DNA of 53,522 nt from Zopfochytrium polystomum (lineage: Eukaryota; Chytridiomycota; Chytridiomycetes; Chytridiales; Chytridiaceae). Shown here piece by piece: positions 21,441-32,104 of this stretch. The stretch is taken from assembly GCA_025765615.1 (NCBI GenBank), contig JAIVFJ010000378.1, positions 1 through 53,522 on the forward strand, given 5' to 3'. Position 1 is the first letter of the stretch; every line of letters starts with the position of its first letter. The translations under genes and the position numbers were made by a program. Under the pieces are notes generated by a model that searched no databases, had not been told where the DNA came from, and saw only the letters and a list, made by a program, of their open reading frames with translations.

Positions 21441-24400
21441 CTATTTGCGTTTCGTAACCATTACTATCACTCTGTAAATCTTCCCAGGAGTAGCAGCCGG
21501 GACAGCATCCGGTCTCTCCACTCGCGCAACAGCATGTTTCTCAGGATGAGCAGCGGCGGAGCTGATGTCTGGAAAACACTTGTTCTCCTGAAGCAGATCC
21601 TCGAGCAGCTTTGCTTCCTTATCCGGCGACGATGCTGCCTGAATAACGAGGGCAATCTCCTTATAAAGCTTGAGCTCCGCCACAAAGTTTTCCCAGCCGT
21701 TCTTCTTGTCTTGCTCGGACGCTGCATGATTTGCAGCCGCAGGAGCAAGTCCAAGAGCAGAAAAAGGGTGAGGTTTTGCCAAAAGAAACAACAGCCCGCG
21801 TAGCCAACTTACCGACGATGAGCTGCTCAATGAATTTCACTTCGGAACCGTTTGGCTGGCGGTGTGCCAACTTTTCCAGCTTGCTCAGCGTTTCTTTTAG
21901 CTCTAGAATCATTTTGATAGATTGCTCTCGGTTTTCCGCGATTCCTTTTTCGATTTTTTTCAACAAGAAGAAGCTTTGCTTGTTTTTCCGTTGACTTGAC
22001 CTTGTACTTGGCCTGTTCGCGAAACAAAAGACGAAATTAACTCCAAAAATCACCGAAAACGAAGGGTTCCTTCACCATCATTTCATGGTAAGTCTTCTCC
22101 ACCTCCACCGTCTCATTCTCGTAATAAAAGCCGTTGTTCACGTGCTTGCTCCAGTGGCACTTGTTTGCACAGATTCTGCAGTTTTCGCCGTCCATGGCGG
22201 AACAGGATTTCTTGTCATTGTCATTGGCATAAGCGCAGTTGTCATGGCATGTGCTGTTGCACAAGAGGCAATTCGTCACGTAGCTGCACAAAAAAAAGTT
22301 TTTTTGGAAAGTAAGCAGAAGGAAATGCCAAATCAGTGATCGTTGGCTTACCAACCAGATCCAGAAATATTCACTTGTTTTGATATGGTTTCAATGACCT
22401 TATACTTGAAATTTTTGTTTGATTCCACCTCAAGATTTATCTGGCTCAGAGCCGCCAGCTCTTCCTTTTTAATATTACTCTCCTGCATCAGCCCCCGAAT
22501 CTGATTTTGCAAGCCAGCAGCGGTGCACTCCAGTTTTCGTCGATAACTCAACACGTCTGCGGAGTTTTTCGTGGAAATGAGCTGCCAGTTGGAGATTTCT
22601 CTGGTAAATCGTTCAAAGCATGTGACTCCGAGGTTCCAAAACATTTCCATCGCGTCCGGCTCAAAGAACGCGCTATTGTTGAATGAAAACGTTTTGCTGA
22701 TCTCGCAAACGTCGGCCTTTTTGAGAGCGGCGATTGCTGGTGGCTTGGCGCCGTCGCAGAACGTGAGCAGCGGGGTCAAGCGAGCGCCGAGGTCCTTCCC
22801 AAAGAGGCTCGACACCTGGTTGATTTGGTATTTCAGCGTCGCACTCAGCACTGTTTCGCTGCTCTTGATGACGAGACAGACTGCCGTCAGGGTTGACATC
22901 TCCAAGTCACTCGACGCAAACAACTTTTTGAGGAGAGTGAGGGTGCGACTGTCGTACGCAAGGCCGCGAGTGTCGCCGAAACCAGGCGTGTCAATAATCA
23001 CAACCTTGCGGTTCAAGATGGTTTTGGGAACGACATACACAACGATGTCCGAAGTTTGGCTGCCTGCACGGTCGTCCTTTCTCTCGTCCTTCTCCCACAC
23101 GACTTTGAACCGGAAGTTGTCTGACTGCTTGACACCAAACAGAAAATTGATGAGGGAATTGATAGTCGTGCTTTTGCCTGCTCCAGTTGGACCGAGAACA
23201 AGAAGGTGGATCGGCTTCTCGTCGCCTGTGATAACCGATTCTAGGCTCGGAGTTAATTGATACTTGACGACAGAGGCTGGTTCCACCTTGGTCAATCTGT
23301 GGATGGAAGTTGAGTCTGTATGCGGGGAAAAGGGGTGGTCAGTCGCCATGACCCTGACAATTGGCGAGCTGAGTCACACCTGACATGTCGACTTCCTGCC
23401 TGCTGATCACCTGCATCGTTGGCTTACACAATTCCAGTGAGGCGTCGTCCCCTTTCAAAACACTTTCAAGGGAAGACATTTTCCGAACAAGTTCTGCAAG
23501 ACGAGCCGGACTTTCGGAGCATTTGGTTCCTGCTTGCAGTTCACAATCTGATGGCGGCGTTGAGACGTTACCCTGGAGCTGATATGACTCAATCTCCGCT
23601 ACAGACATCACTGTCAACAAATTCTGCACGGCATACTCGAGCGCTGCAGGCCCGCTAGCGAGAAGCTCTTGAGCCTGGCGAGTATCCACATTTCCAGATG
23701 ATGATGGTGGGACGGACAGTGACGATCCGCAATCCAGCACTTTCACAACCGCAGCGGCCATTCGCGATTCCGTGACGTTGGCCACGAGGCAGCAAAAAAC
23801 AGCGGCGGAAAGTTCGACGGCGTCGCGTGGTTTGAGTTCGTCAAAGATCGCCTCGACTGAACAAAACGCTGCAATGCGTTGGAGCCTCCCACTTTCCTTC
23901 ATGCTGAGGAGACAAGTTGCAAGCGCCAACAGTGCCGCGGAAGGGTCTAGGTGCTCGTTGTCCGAGGATTTTAGGTAGATGTTCAGTGATTCCACCCAAG
24001 AAAGAACCTAAAGCAACAAAGTGAGAGCGGGCCTGGTGGGAATGATAGCAACGAAAAATACTGACCCAACACGCTTCGTTGCAGTTCCTCGTGATGGTTT
24101 CCAACAAAAGATGCATTGCATGAATAATCCGTGTATGCGGGTCGTCCCCTGTCATCCGAACGTACACACTGTCCTCCTCAGACGACATGTTTACCCCCAG
24201 CACTCCATTCAAGCTGCTTTGAAAGGAGGAGAAGCTGGCGGCGGCGGTGAAGACGGCGATCAAGGCCACGATAGTTATACCGATTGGCCAATTGATTCTT
24301 TCGCCCAGCGCCCAAAGGATCGCAACGACGACAGGGCCAACAGCGAGGGAGATCCACTTAAATGAAGCCAACTTCAACGGTCCGACAAGCGAGGCTTGAC

Positions 24401-24689
24401 GATTTTCCGTAAGGCAAGCACGGAGACGGCTTTGAACGAGGCAGCGAGCGTTCGCAAAATCTTGTGCCTTGGAAGCCGGGGACATGCGTGCGAAGTCGGC
24501 GTATGCTCGTCCGGCTTTGGCGCACGCCTCGCCGAAGTGGTTCAGGCACAACGGAGCGCTGTGACTGTGTGTCACGGTGATGGCATCGATTGATTCGCGG
24601 ACCGTGGCCTCAAACCTTCTTTCGATGTGTGATCCAGGCGGCGATGGAGGCAGCGCTGAGGTGAGGGTACTTTTGAGAACCCGCACCAT
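21441..24689 (-). CDS. AIG1-like GTPase with N-terminal membrane hairpin and Cys-rich C-terminal region
   Basis: Exons on the minus strand: 24689-24066, 24007-23353, 23315-22352, 22282-22076, 22012-21813, 21709-21441; phases agree. The second intron would be only 37 nt with a GTCATG donor. Exon 1 has two adjacent membrane spans (ISLAVGPVVVAILWAL, ITIVALIAVFTAAA). The G domain has Walker A GPTGAGKST, Asp-Thr-Pro-Gly (DTPGFGDTRG) and a long insert-rich switch region. A Cys/His cluster follows (CLLCNSTCHDNC, CRICANKCHWSKH), then a coiled coil (KETLSKLEKLAHRQPNG) and KNGWENF. This order is that of a family of AIG1/septin-like GTPases known from animals and some protists and fungi; the cellular role is largely unknown. 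One extra base in the T7 run at 21954-21960 breaks the frame between two segments that both match the family, so it is either a homopolymer error or a disabling mutation. Confidence 0.75.
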
Positions 24690-24988
24690 TTCTCCGGGTG
24701 GCCTACTTGAAGAGTCTGCGACGGGTGGTTAGGCGATTCTTTTAAGAGCAATTTGAGTTTGGAGTGAGGGAAGTGGTTTCTTTTATAAATTAAGTTCAAG
24801 TTTTTTACAGATCCGCCACTGGTCCGCCCACTCGCACTCCAATTTGCACTCCCACTTGCACTTCCATATTAGCTCGCACTTGCATTCACACTTGGTTTGT
24901 CTTTCGTCCTGCAGTAGACTCTTCGCGCTATATAGCTGCAAGAATCAAATCGGTACCCTCCCCACGCAAGGAGTGAAATTCAAAACAA
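24690..24988. promoter_or_regulatory. Short divergent promoter with TATA box
   Basis: About 300 bp separates the AIG1-like gene start (minus) from a small plus-strand gene. CTATATAG at 24928-24935 lies about 55 bp upstream of the plus-strand ATG, a plausible TATA box. Repeated TTGCACT/TCGCACT motifs (24835-24895) lie upstream of it. Confidence 0.45.
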
Positions 24989-25300
24989 ATGGTGTGGCCA
25001 CTTTTCGTCGGACTTGGCCTTGCTGCTGTTGGTGGCGGCAGATCGCCGGCAACCAAGTGGGCAATGGTGTCGAGAACGCTGCTAAAGAAGGAAAAGACGG
25101 CATGGAGAGGGCCGCCGAAGTCCTCACAGCCGGAATGAGCGGGCTGGGCAAGGATGCCGTACGGGGCTTGGACGCGGCCGCTGCCAACCTTTCCCGATCG
25201 CTGAAGGACGCAAGCGGGAGAGTCGCCGACGGAGGGAAGAGTGCAGCCGGAGACCTGGCCGCCAGCATGAACAATGCATCGTGCGGGATCTACTGGCTAG
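24989..25300 (+). pseudogene. Small amphipathic, helix-rich protein, frame-broken and truncated
   Basis: ATG at 24989 in a good A-rich context starts MVWPLFVGLGLAAVGG, a hydrophobic N-terminus. About 15 codons later the coding character passes to another frame, which reads GVENAAKEGKDGMERAAEVL and continues Ala/Lys/Asp-rich with LEA- or apolipoprotein-like spacing to about 25285. There the sequence passes into a MITE-like inverted repeat. A one-base insertion would join the frames. It appears to be a gene broken by a frameshift and a 3' insertion. The function is unknown; a membrane anchor plus amphipathic helix is all that can be seen. Confidence 0.4.
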
Positions 25301-25317
25301 CACTGTGGCCACAGCTC

Positions 25318-25487
25318 TGGATCCCCAGCTACCATTTTTTGATCTGTTTGTGCTAGGAGTTGTGGGTTCCATTTTTGCCTCCCTTTTTGGGATTCATAGA
25401 TCCATTTTTCATTGATTGGGTGCTTGAGATCCCATTTTTCTTGTTGCCCTGGCTCCCATTTTCATGTAAAAATGGTAGCTGGAGATG
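25318..25487. mobile_element. MITE-like element with ~17-bp terminal inverted repeats
   Basis: CCCAGCTACCATTTTT at about 25329 is mirrored by AAAAATGGTAGCTGGAG at about 25468. The interior contains several further CCATTTTT motifs. The element is about 160 bp, has no coding capacity and cuts the 3' end of the small plus-strand gene. I could not define a target-site duplication. Confidence 0.5.
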
Positions 25488-26920
25488 CCAACACAATGGG
25501 CTCTGCAGCTCCATTTTTGTGTGATGTTGACATCATGGCTAAATCTGCTAGACTTACCAGAAAGCCCATGGATGGGGTCCCGGTTCTGCCCCTGCTTTAG
25601 CCACGGCTCAGAATTGTCAGAAATAGAATGGTTTTAATCCATTTATGATATTCTACTATTCTACATCCCCCTACCACAGTCCACTAACCACCTCATTCAG
25701 TGTTGCTCTCATTGTGGGTCTTCCCACTGGCACTGCTGAATCTTTTGTTTCCTTTATCCAGCTTACTATCAGAGAAACAAAGAAAATATTAGACATATGT
25801 TTCCGACGCTGCTGAAGAACAACAACCCCTGACAAAGAAAAATCTGGTTAAATTCCACCAAGTGTCAATCACATTGCTGCCATACCTACGCCCGGTTTCT
25901 GGGCCTCCATCTTGGCATGGTTTTCATTGCTCTAACTCTCAATACGGCGGCATCTCTGAAATATTTCTATCAACGACCAGTTGGAGCTGAACTGGTGAGT
26001 ATTGAAGTAAGGGTGTTTCTTGGCCAACTGTAACAGCTCTTCTTGTGCTAGCACCTGATCAACACTGCTGGAGTTGGAGATTGTGATCACAATGTCAGTG
26101 AGGACGCCTGGGCTGTCGACTTCCAGGCTTCTAACGATCAGTTTGAGATTTTCTCCTCCTTTTGCAACTTTAGACAGCACAAATCACCCAAGTTGATTAT
26201 ACAGGGTTGCAGTCTGAGTGGCACTTGGCTTTGTTGCCCTCCCCCACTGACACCCACAAAAGTGCCTACCAATGGCTGTATGGGATTGGAACTTTTGAAG
26301 GGACGGGCAAACTTTCTGCTTGCCCTTGAGCACCTCAGACTATGTGCATCCATCCCATCCCCAACGAATTTCAACAAATACTGCCACTAATCTCACCATT
26401 GCAACTTTCCCAACACTTACTGTCGTTGTTGCAGCTGTGATCAGGTTGGGCTTTGGAGGTTAATGTTTTGTTTCTGCATTTCCACTTTTTTTTATTTGCT
26501 TATTTTTTTAAATTTTTTTGGATTGGATCAAAGTTTGAATTTTCATCCAGCTGGTGGCAGGCGCCACTTCCCACATCAAAACCTCTGCCCTAAACAGCCT
26601 GAGCCTTCAATGCCAACATACTTGGCTTCACTGAAACAGCTTGTCCATAAGCCATTCATCTCACCTCATGCTGGCAGCCCAGCCCACACCAAAGAAGAGC
26701 ATCTCTGTCACTGATGACTGGGACTTAATTGAGAAGATGAAGGTGGTTGAGGTTGATTGCTGGCCGTGGCATGGCGCATTGGGGGTGGCCTGCCTCTACT
26801 GGCAGTCACTGATTCCTCAAGGCTCTGCTAGCTTCCCTTGATCCCATCAAAACCTGCGCTTGGAAACAAACTTGTGTTTCCCTCACAACAAGTCTGCAGC
26901 AAAGTACCGCACAAAGCTGA
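25488..26920. other. AT-richer sequence, no supported gene
   Basis: Scattered short frames only (for example minus strand 26180-25932, LEVDSPGVLTDIVITISNSS). A T-rich stretch occurs at 26480-26525. Nothing is recognised; this is probably decayed mobile or duplicated DNA. Confidence 0.4.
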
Positions 26921-26921
26921 T

Positions 26922-26993
26922 TGCTACATGGTGGAATCGAACCACCGTTTCCTCGGCCACAACGAGGCGTACTAGCCACTATACGAATGTAGC
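26922..26993 (-). tRNA. tRNA-His (GUG)
   Basis: The minus-strand acceptor stem GCTACAT (from 26993) pairs with ATGTAGC, with discriminator A at 26922. The anticodon arm is CCTCG-TTGTGGC-CGAGG, so the anticodon is GTG. The T arm is GGTGG-TTCGATT-CCACC, and the D arm contains AGTGGCTAGT. It is 72 nt long with no intron. The extra 5' G of tRNA-His is added after transcription. Confidence 0.92.
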
Positions 26994-27177
26994 ATTGGGG
27001 ATTCTTGCTTGTGTTTGCAAAATACAAAATGCATGTCTGCTGATCTGAGAGCAGCAGAGCACGCCAGCTGCAGGGTTTTGCTCAGAACTCCAATTGATGG
27101 ATTTGCACACTCGCTGGCAGGTTGACCACTGCCTAGCAGTCCACACTGGGTGCCCTTGCCTCACATAATATGTCTGT

Positions 27178-27260
27178 GGTCAGATGGCCGAGCTGGTCTA
27201 AGGCGCCGCACTCAAGTTGCGGTCTCTCACGAGGCGTGGGTTCGAATCCCACTCTGACCA
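27178..27260 (+). tRNA. tRNA-Leu (CAA)
   Basis: Acceptor GGTCAGA pairs with TCTGACC and the discriminator is A. The D arm is GCCGAGCTGGTCTAAGGC. The anticodon arm is CCGCA-CTCAAGT-TGCGG, giving CAA. A long variable arm (class II) precedes the T arm GTGGG-TTCGAAT-CCCAC. It is 83 nt with no intron, and lies 185 bp from tRNA-His on the opposite strand. Confidence 0.95.
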
Positions 27261-27562
27261 TTTTCCCCAGCAGTTGGGCACCAATTGCAGAAAGCCAGGG
27301 TGGCAGAATCCCCAGAATCCACAAAGGCGCCACGTGAATTTGTCAGTCCTGTCGCCTGAAGCAAGCAATGGTGGGTAAATGGCCATGGCTTGTGGCAAAC
27401 TGTGGCAGTGGCCAATCTGGTGGCCAAGACTATCCAGGTTCCAGGGCAATCCAGTGTCCCATGCTTATTAGGGCCAAGAAGAGCAAGCAGTCACAGCAGC
27501 CTAATCACCCACACCAGCCAAAAGAAACACCATATTGTCCAATGTTTTTCTTTTCCAGCTGT

Positions 27563-27680
27563 TAGGTGGAGCTGGCTGGTTAGTAGCAAGAGGCACAAGA
27601 CAGACCTGATCCTATTGTGACTGTCAGTTATCATTCTCACGATTGCCATGGGGAGAGCCAGCCACCACCAATGCAGACCT
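27563..27680 (+). repeat. Dispersed repeat, copy B (right edge of AT-rich island)
   Basis: Homologous to the minus strand of 13765-13878. The shared blocks are CCTATTGTGACTGTCAGTTA, TTCTCAC, GGGGAGAGCCAGCCAC-like and CCAATGCAGACCT. Homology stops at CAGACCT, directly where GC-rich subtelomeric repeats begin. Confidence 0.75.
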
Positions 27681-27694
27681 AGACATATCCATCC

Positions 27695-28105
27695 GGCGCG
27701 CGATCAGTGCCAACGAAGCCGATCAGTGCTAACGAAGCCAGACTGCGTCCCACAGAGGGTCCGGTCATCAGCGTTCCCACAGAGGCCCTTGCATCAGCGT
27801 TCCCACAGAGCCTGTCAATTATGGCAATTGATTTTTTTTGTCAATTTTTTCATTTTGTTATGGTTTTATGTGAGGGCAAAAAAAAAAACTATGTCCTCAC
27901 TGCGTCCCACAGAGTGCGCCCCAACAGCGTCCCACAGAGCGCCTCTCATCAGCGTTCCCACAGAGAAAAACGAAGCTGCGTCCCACAGAGCAGGCCCCCC
28001 AACAGCGTTCCCACAGAGAGTCTGTCAATTATGGCAATTTATTTTTTTTGTCAATTTTTTCATTTTGTTATGGTTTTAGGTGAGGGCAAAAAAAACTATG
28101 TCCAG
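27695..28105 (+). repeat. GCGTYCCCACAGAG array with AT-rich spacer, left copy
   Basis: At least eight copies of GCGT(T/C)CCACAGAG, with or without an extra C, occur at irregular 20-30 bp spacing, for example near 27747, 27771, 27794, 27902, 27925, 27953, 27977 and 28005. An AT-rich block (CTGTCAATTATGGCAATT, then TTTGTTATGGTTTTA, then GTGAGGGCAAAAAA) occurs twice, at about 27808-27895 and 28021-28097, roughly 213 bp apart. The array ends where the M28 protease pseudogene begins. Confidence 0.85.
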
Positions 28106-31100
28106 CTGTCTGCCTGCTGCCCACGACGGCGGCAACCCGCTGTACGACCCCCTTTCCGCCCTCGCCGATGACGCCGCTGCCACAATGGTCACCAAGATCG
28201 GACTCCCGCTCCCCCTCCTACGGCGCCGACAATGGCAACTCGGCCGTCTCGTCGTCGTCGTCGTCTTACGTGTCGTACGTGTCGCATTCGTCATCAGCTG
28301 TCGGGGGTGGCGTATCGGACGGCACCCTCCTCTAGCACATCTACTCAGACGAGGACGACGTGCCCGCCGCCGTTGTGCCCCTCTCCGAGACAGAGCTGTC
28401 GGGCGCCTTTTCCGGCGCCGCCGCCTGGGAGCACCTGCAGACCATCGCCGCCGAGCCGCACATGTACAGCAGCGACGCCAACCTGCGCGTGCGCGCCTTT
28501 CTGATCGAAAAGCTGCAAGAGTTTGACCGCCTCGCCGCTTCGCGCAGCCGCCCGGGCTTCCTCGACATTGCCAAAGAAAACGTGAACGTCACAGCCGCCA
28601 CAGGCAAGTTCTTTTTCGAATCCAACAACGTGATCGTCCGCATCAACGGTGCAAACGCCGCAAACGCCACTGCCGCCGCCGCAGCACCGAAAGATCGCCA
28701 CGCGCTCCTCGTGTCGGCGCACTACGACAGCACGCCCGTGTCGTACGGCATGACCGACGACGCATCGCCATCGCCGTCATACTCGAGTTTGTCCGCACGC
28801 TGATCTACTCACGGCCCCTGCAGCACGACGTCGTTCAACTTTAACAACGGTGAGGAAATGTTTCTCCCGGGGTTCGTCTACCACCCGTGGTTCACGGGCA
28901 TCAAGGCGTTTATCAACTTGGAGGGCACCGGGAGCGCGCCGGGAACCCGCAGCATGCTGTTCCTCACCAACTCGCCAGCCCTCGTCAAGGCGTGGAAGCA
29001 GCCTGCGACGTTCCACAACCTCCGCGGCTTTGTGACTGCCGTCTGTCGCGACGACCCGCAGCTGCTGCCGAGTCTGGCCGCGTCGCCTGAGCAAGGACTG
29101 GCGAAACCGATGGACGACCCGCTCCCCGCGCCCAACTTTGTCTTTTACGACCTCTTTGGTCAGGTCACACTGACCCCCGGTGGGCCTTCAAGCTGACGCT
29201 TGCACTGCTCGTTGCGATCGTCCTGGGGATCGAAGCGGGTCTTCAAGATGTTTATCCGTCCGACGCTCGAAGCCTACGCACTGGTCATTCTCTCGTGCGC
29301 CGCTGCGCTGCTCGCCGTCCTCGTGCTGTCGTGGTGGAAGGCGAAACTCAAGCCGGGCTCCACCTACAGCCTCCCCGCCGCAACTTGGCCTGGATTGCTG
29401 CCGCTGTCACTGCCGCGTTCGCCGCGCTGCGGCTGCGCAAGCCCGCCGCGAGGATGGCGACGCTGCGGAGGCTTCCCACCGACGACGGCAGCGGCGCAAT
29501 GTTCACCGCGCCGCCCCGCGGGATGCACCGCAGCGGCGGCGGCGGGCGGAGCGACCCCACACGCGCGCCGCTGCTACGTCGCCTTCGCGCGCGGGCGTCT
29601 CCCCGCCGAGTCGCGGCCACACCCGGTGCAAAAATGGCTGGCGTACGGGCTGCTCGGGTTCTGGACGACGCTGCTGACGGCCGGGTTGTATTTCGCGGCG
29701 CGGTGGAACTGGCACGGGTTCTATTTTGTCAGCGACTGGGCGTTTTTTCGCGGTGCTGTCGGTCGCGGTGAGGACATGGCAGAGAAAGAAAAGATAAACG
29801 GCGGCCGAGTCCTTTCGGAGGCTCCAAATCATGGACCGCAGCATTTTTTGAAGGGCGCATGCAGCGGGTGGTGTTGCGCTATTGCGGTTGCTTCGGCATT
29901 CTTCTTCATCCGTCGATTGGGGATGTGCGCCTGCCCAGTTAGCACGGTCTCATATGCGGCAAACCCCAAACGCCACCTCACTCGATCCCGGCAGGCGCTT
30001 GCGCCGATGGTGCTCAAGTGGTGGAAGGCGGAGGCTGTTGTGGTCGAGGAGCCGACGACGGTCGGCTCCGGTGGAGTGTTGAAGGCCGGAGGGCGTCGAG
30101 GACGCAGGGGCGTCGGCAGCGGCGGTGTGAGTGTGTGGAAGCGCAAGGTGGTGAAGTTTTTCAAAGCGGCAGATGTAAGGGTTATGGGCTGCAGCTGGTG
30201 TTGTCGTCCGCGATGCCGACCCTGCTGACATTTGACATTTTGATGCAGTTTAGCACGATCCTGCCGACTGGTAAGCCCGGAGTGGGTTTAGTTTTTGTTC
30301 GGTCAATTGCGCGCAGAGAAGCTCTAACAACCCCCATCTTCCGTGTACTCATAAACAACACAACCCAGCCATCTCCGACGGCGCCGCCGAGTACAACATC
30401 GACCTGATCTTTGGCGCGCTCTTTGTCCTGCTGTTTGTCAACCTGCTCCCCCCGCTCCAGCTTGCCATCCGCTCCACGTCGGCATGCTGTTTGTCGCCAT
30501 CTTCTGCCCGCGTACCTTGCGTCTGTGTTCTGTTTCCCGTTTGACGCCACGCGCCCTCAAAAGGTGAAATCTCTTTTCCCGTGCCCACCCCACTCACTGA
30601 CTCCGCCCTCAAACTACCCCCGTGCACACTTCGCCACCACCCATACGTCTTTACGAAAACCTGGAACATCACCGACTCCCCCGACAACTCTGGCACGCCG
30701 TCCTACCCCAACACCACGCAACTGACCCTCAGCCCACTGACCACCATGTCCGCCGCGCGCTTCCAATCCCACATGGCCCGCGCACCCGCGTCCTTCTCCC
30801 TCGACTGCGCGATCCCCCCCGCCCCGCCCGTCGCGCCGTGGTCAAACCCCGTGGCGCCGCACCCCGCGTGCACAGCGACCGTCCCGGTGGTGCCGTTTGG
30901 CGGATGGGGTTACACTTACGACAACCCAAGCAAGGAACCGCTGGTGGAGCTGACTCTCGGCGCGCCGCGCGAGGTCCCCGGCACAGGCAGGGTCGTCGAG
31001 GTCGAGGGGACGCTCGTCGGGACACCCGGCTCGCGCATTTGCACGCTGCAACCTTCGTTCGCGGCTGCAGCTGCGGGCGCGGGGGTGGCCGACCCGTCGC

Positions 31101-31545
31101 TGGCGTTGTGGGTGCTGGACGCGGACGAGAGCGGAGACCCGCGGGACGCGACGGCGTGGCGGCCCGAGACGTACGAGTACGGGTACGACGACGCGCCAGT
31201 CGTCATCTTCGCGCAACCCGGGACGGTGTCCCCTCCGTCGTCCGCGTCACCGGCGGCAGGGTTACCGCGAATCCGCGTCCCCTTCCTCGTCCGTTACAAC
31301 AGCACCATCATGCTCCGCCCCGCGGCTCCCACTGGCGCCACCACATGGTGAGCCGGTCCCCGCCGCCGCGAGCGTCTGTCCGGGCTCGAGTACGTCGAGG
31401 CGGCGTGCTACCACAGCGAGGTCGAAGACGTCGGTGGGTTGTGGGGGACGCTGCAGGCGCAGCAGGGCGGGTGGATGAAGCCGACACACGGCAAGTTTGG
31501 CGGGGTGGTTGTTGTGCGGAGGGTCAAGGTGGATGTGGCGGCATA
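28100..31545 (+). pseudogene. PFF1-like M28 vacuolar membrane protease, frameshifted pseudogene
   Basis: Plus strand. The peptidase part starts near 28360 (PLSETELSGAFSGAAAWEHL) and shows the M28 zinc motifs: HALLVSAHYDS (H and D ligands), GMTDD, and FNNGEE after two frame changes near 28760 and 28830. Family members have GATDDG...G at the second site, so bases have been lost there. It is followed by INLEGTG. Hydrophobic spans appear in different frames further on (ALVILSCAAALLAVLVL near 29280, WLAYGLLGFWTTLLTAGLYF near 29640, LIFGALFVLLFVNLLPPL near 30405). The long lumenal C-terminal domain is near 30640-31550 (FTKTWNIT, VPFGGWGYTYDNP, FLVRYNSTIMLRP). Known PFF1 has an N-terminal span, an M28 domain and about eight further spans in the vacuolar membrane. 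At least five frame breaks and a missing N-terminus make it non-functional. It is bracketed by GCGTYCCCACAGAG arrays. Confidence 0.75.
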
Positions 31546-32104
31546 GATTTTTTTTTTTTTGTTTGAGCGTCTGGGTCTCGCGGTGTCGCGCTTGTTTGCC
31601 TTCTGCCCGAACCACACCCAGTTCCCACCACGCCCTCCTGCTCGACCCGCCCCTTTGTTGCTGCTGCCCGTCGCCCAGTGACCTTCGTTTTTCTTTTTTT
31701 TTTTTTTTTTGGTTTTTTTTTTCTGGTACTTGCCCTAGAGTGTTGTGTCTTGTTGAGAGCGGGTTGGTTTGGTGTGGTGCGCACATGTGTGTCCGTGTGC
31801 GTGTGTGTGTTTTGTGAGGGGCTCCGTTTGTGCAAAACTTCAGAGCAAAGGGGGGGAAATGAATGTGAATTTCGGTTGCAGCAACCCCGCGGTGGGGAAA
31901 AAAAAGAAAAAAAAAAAATAATCGCAATGTGGGTGAGAGAGTCCCGTCCTGTCTGCTGCGGATTCCACGCTCAAGCACCCACTGCTCTTTGGGATTGGGT
32001 TGGAGAGGGAGGGGGCCGAAGGCACCGAAGTTGTCACACAAGGGTTGCTCTTGTTGTGCGCCGCTCTTGTTTCCCTTGCACCCTGCCGCTGCTGGTCCTA
32101 GACG
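31546..32104. other. Low-complexity spacer, no gene
   Basis: Poly-T tracts (31548-31560, 31690-31730), a GT run near 31790-31812 and a poly-A tract (31898-31920). No supported reading frame. Confidence 0.6.

Noticed and set aside
27745..28020. Regularly recurring 13-14 bp repeats resembling a CRISPR array
   Set aside because: The units are too short, the spacing is irregular, spacers are repeated rather than unique, and the context is a fungal subtelomere.
29200..30228. 342-codon open frame as a separate gene
   Set aside because: It mixes membrane spans of the M28 pseudogene with out-of-frame Arg/Pro-rich stretches, and is best explained as part of the decayed gene.
30581..31566. Two long overlapping frames as independent genes
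   Set aside because: One (30581-31351) matches the PFF1 C-terminal domain; the other is its Arg-rich shadow.
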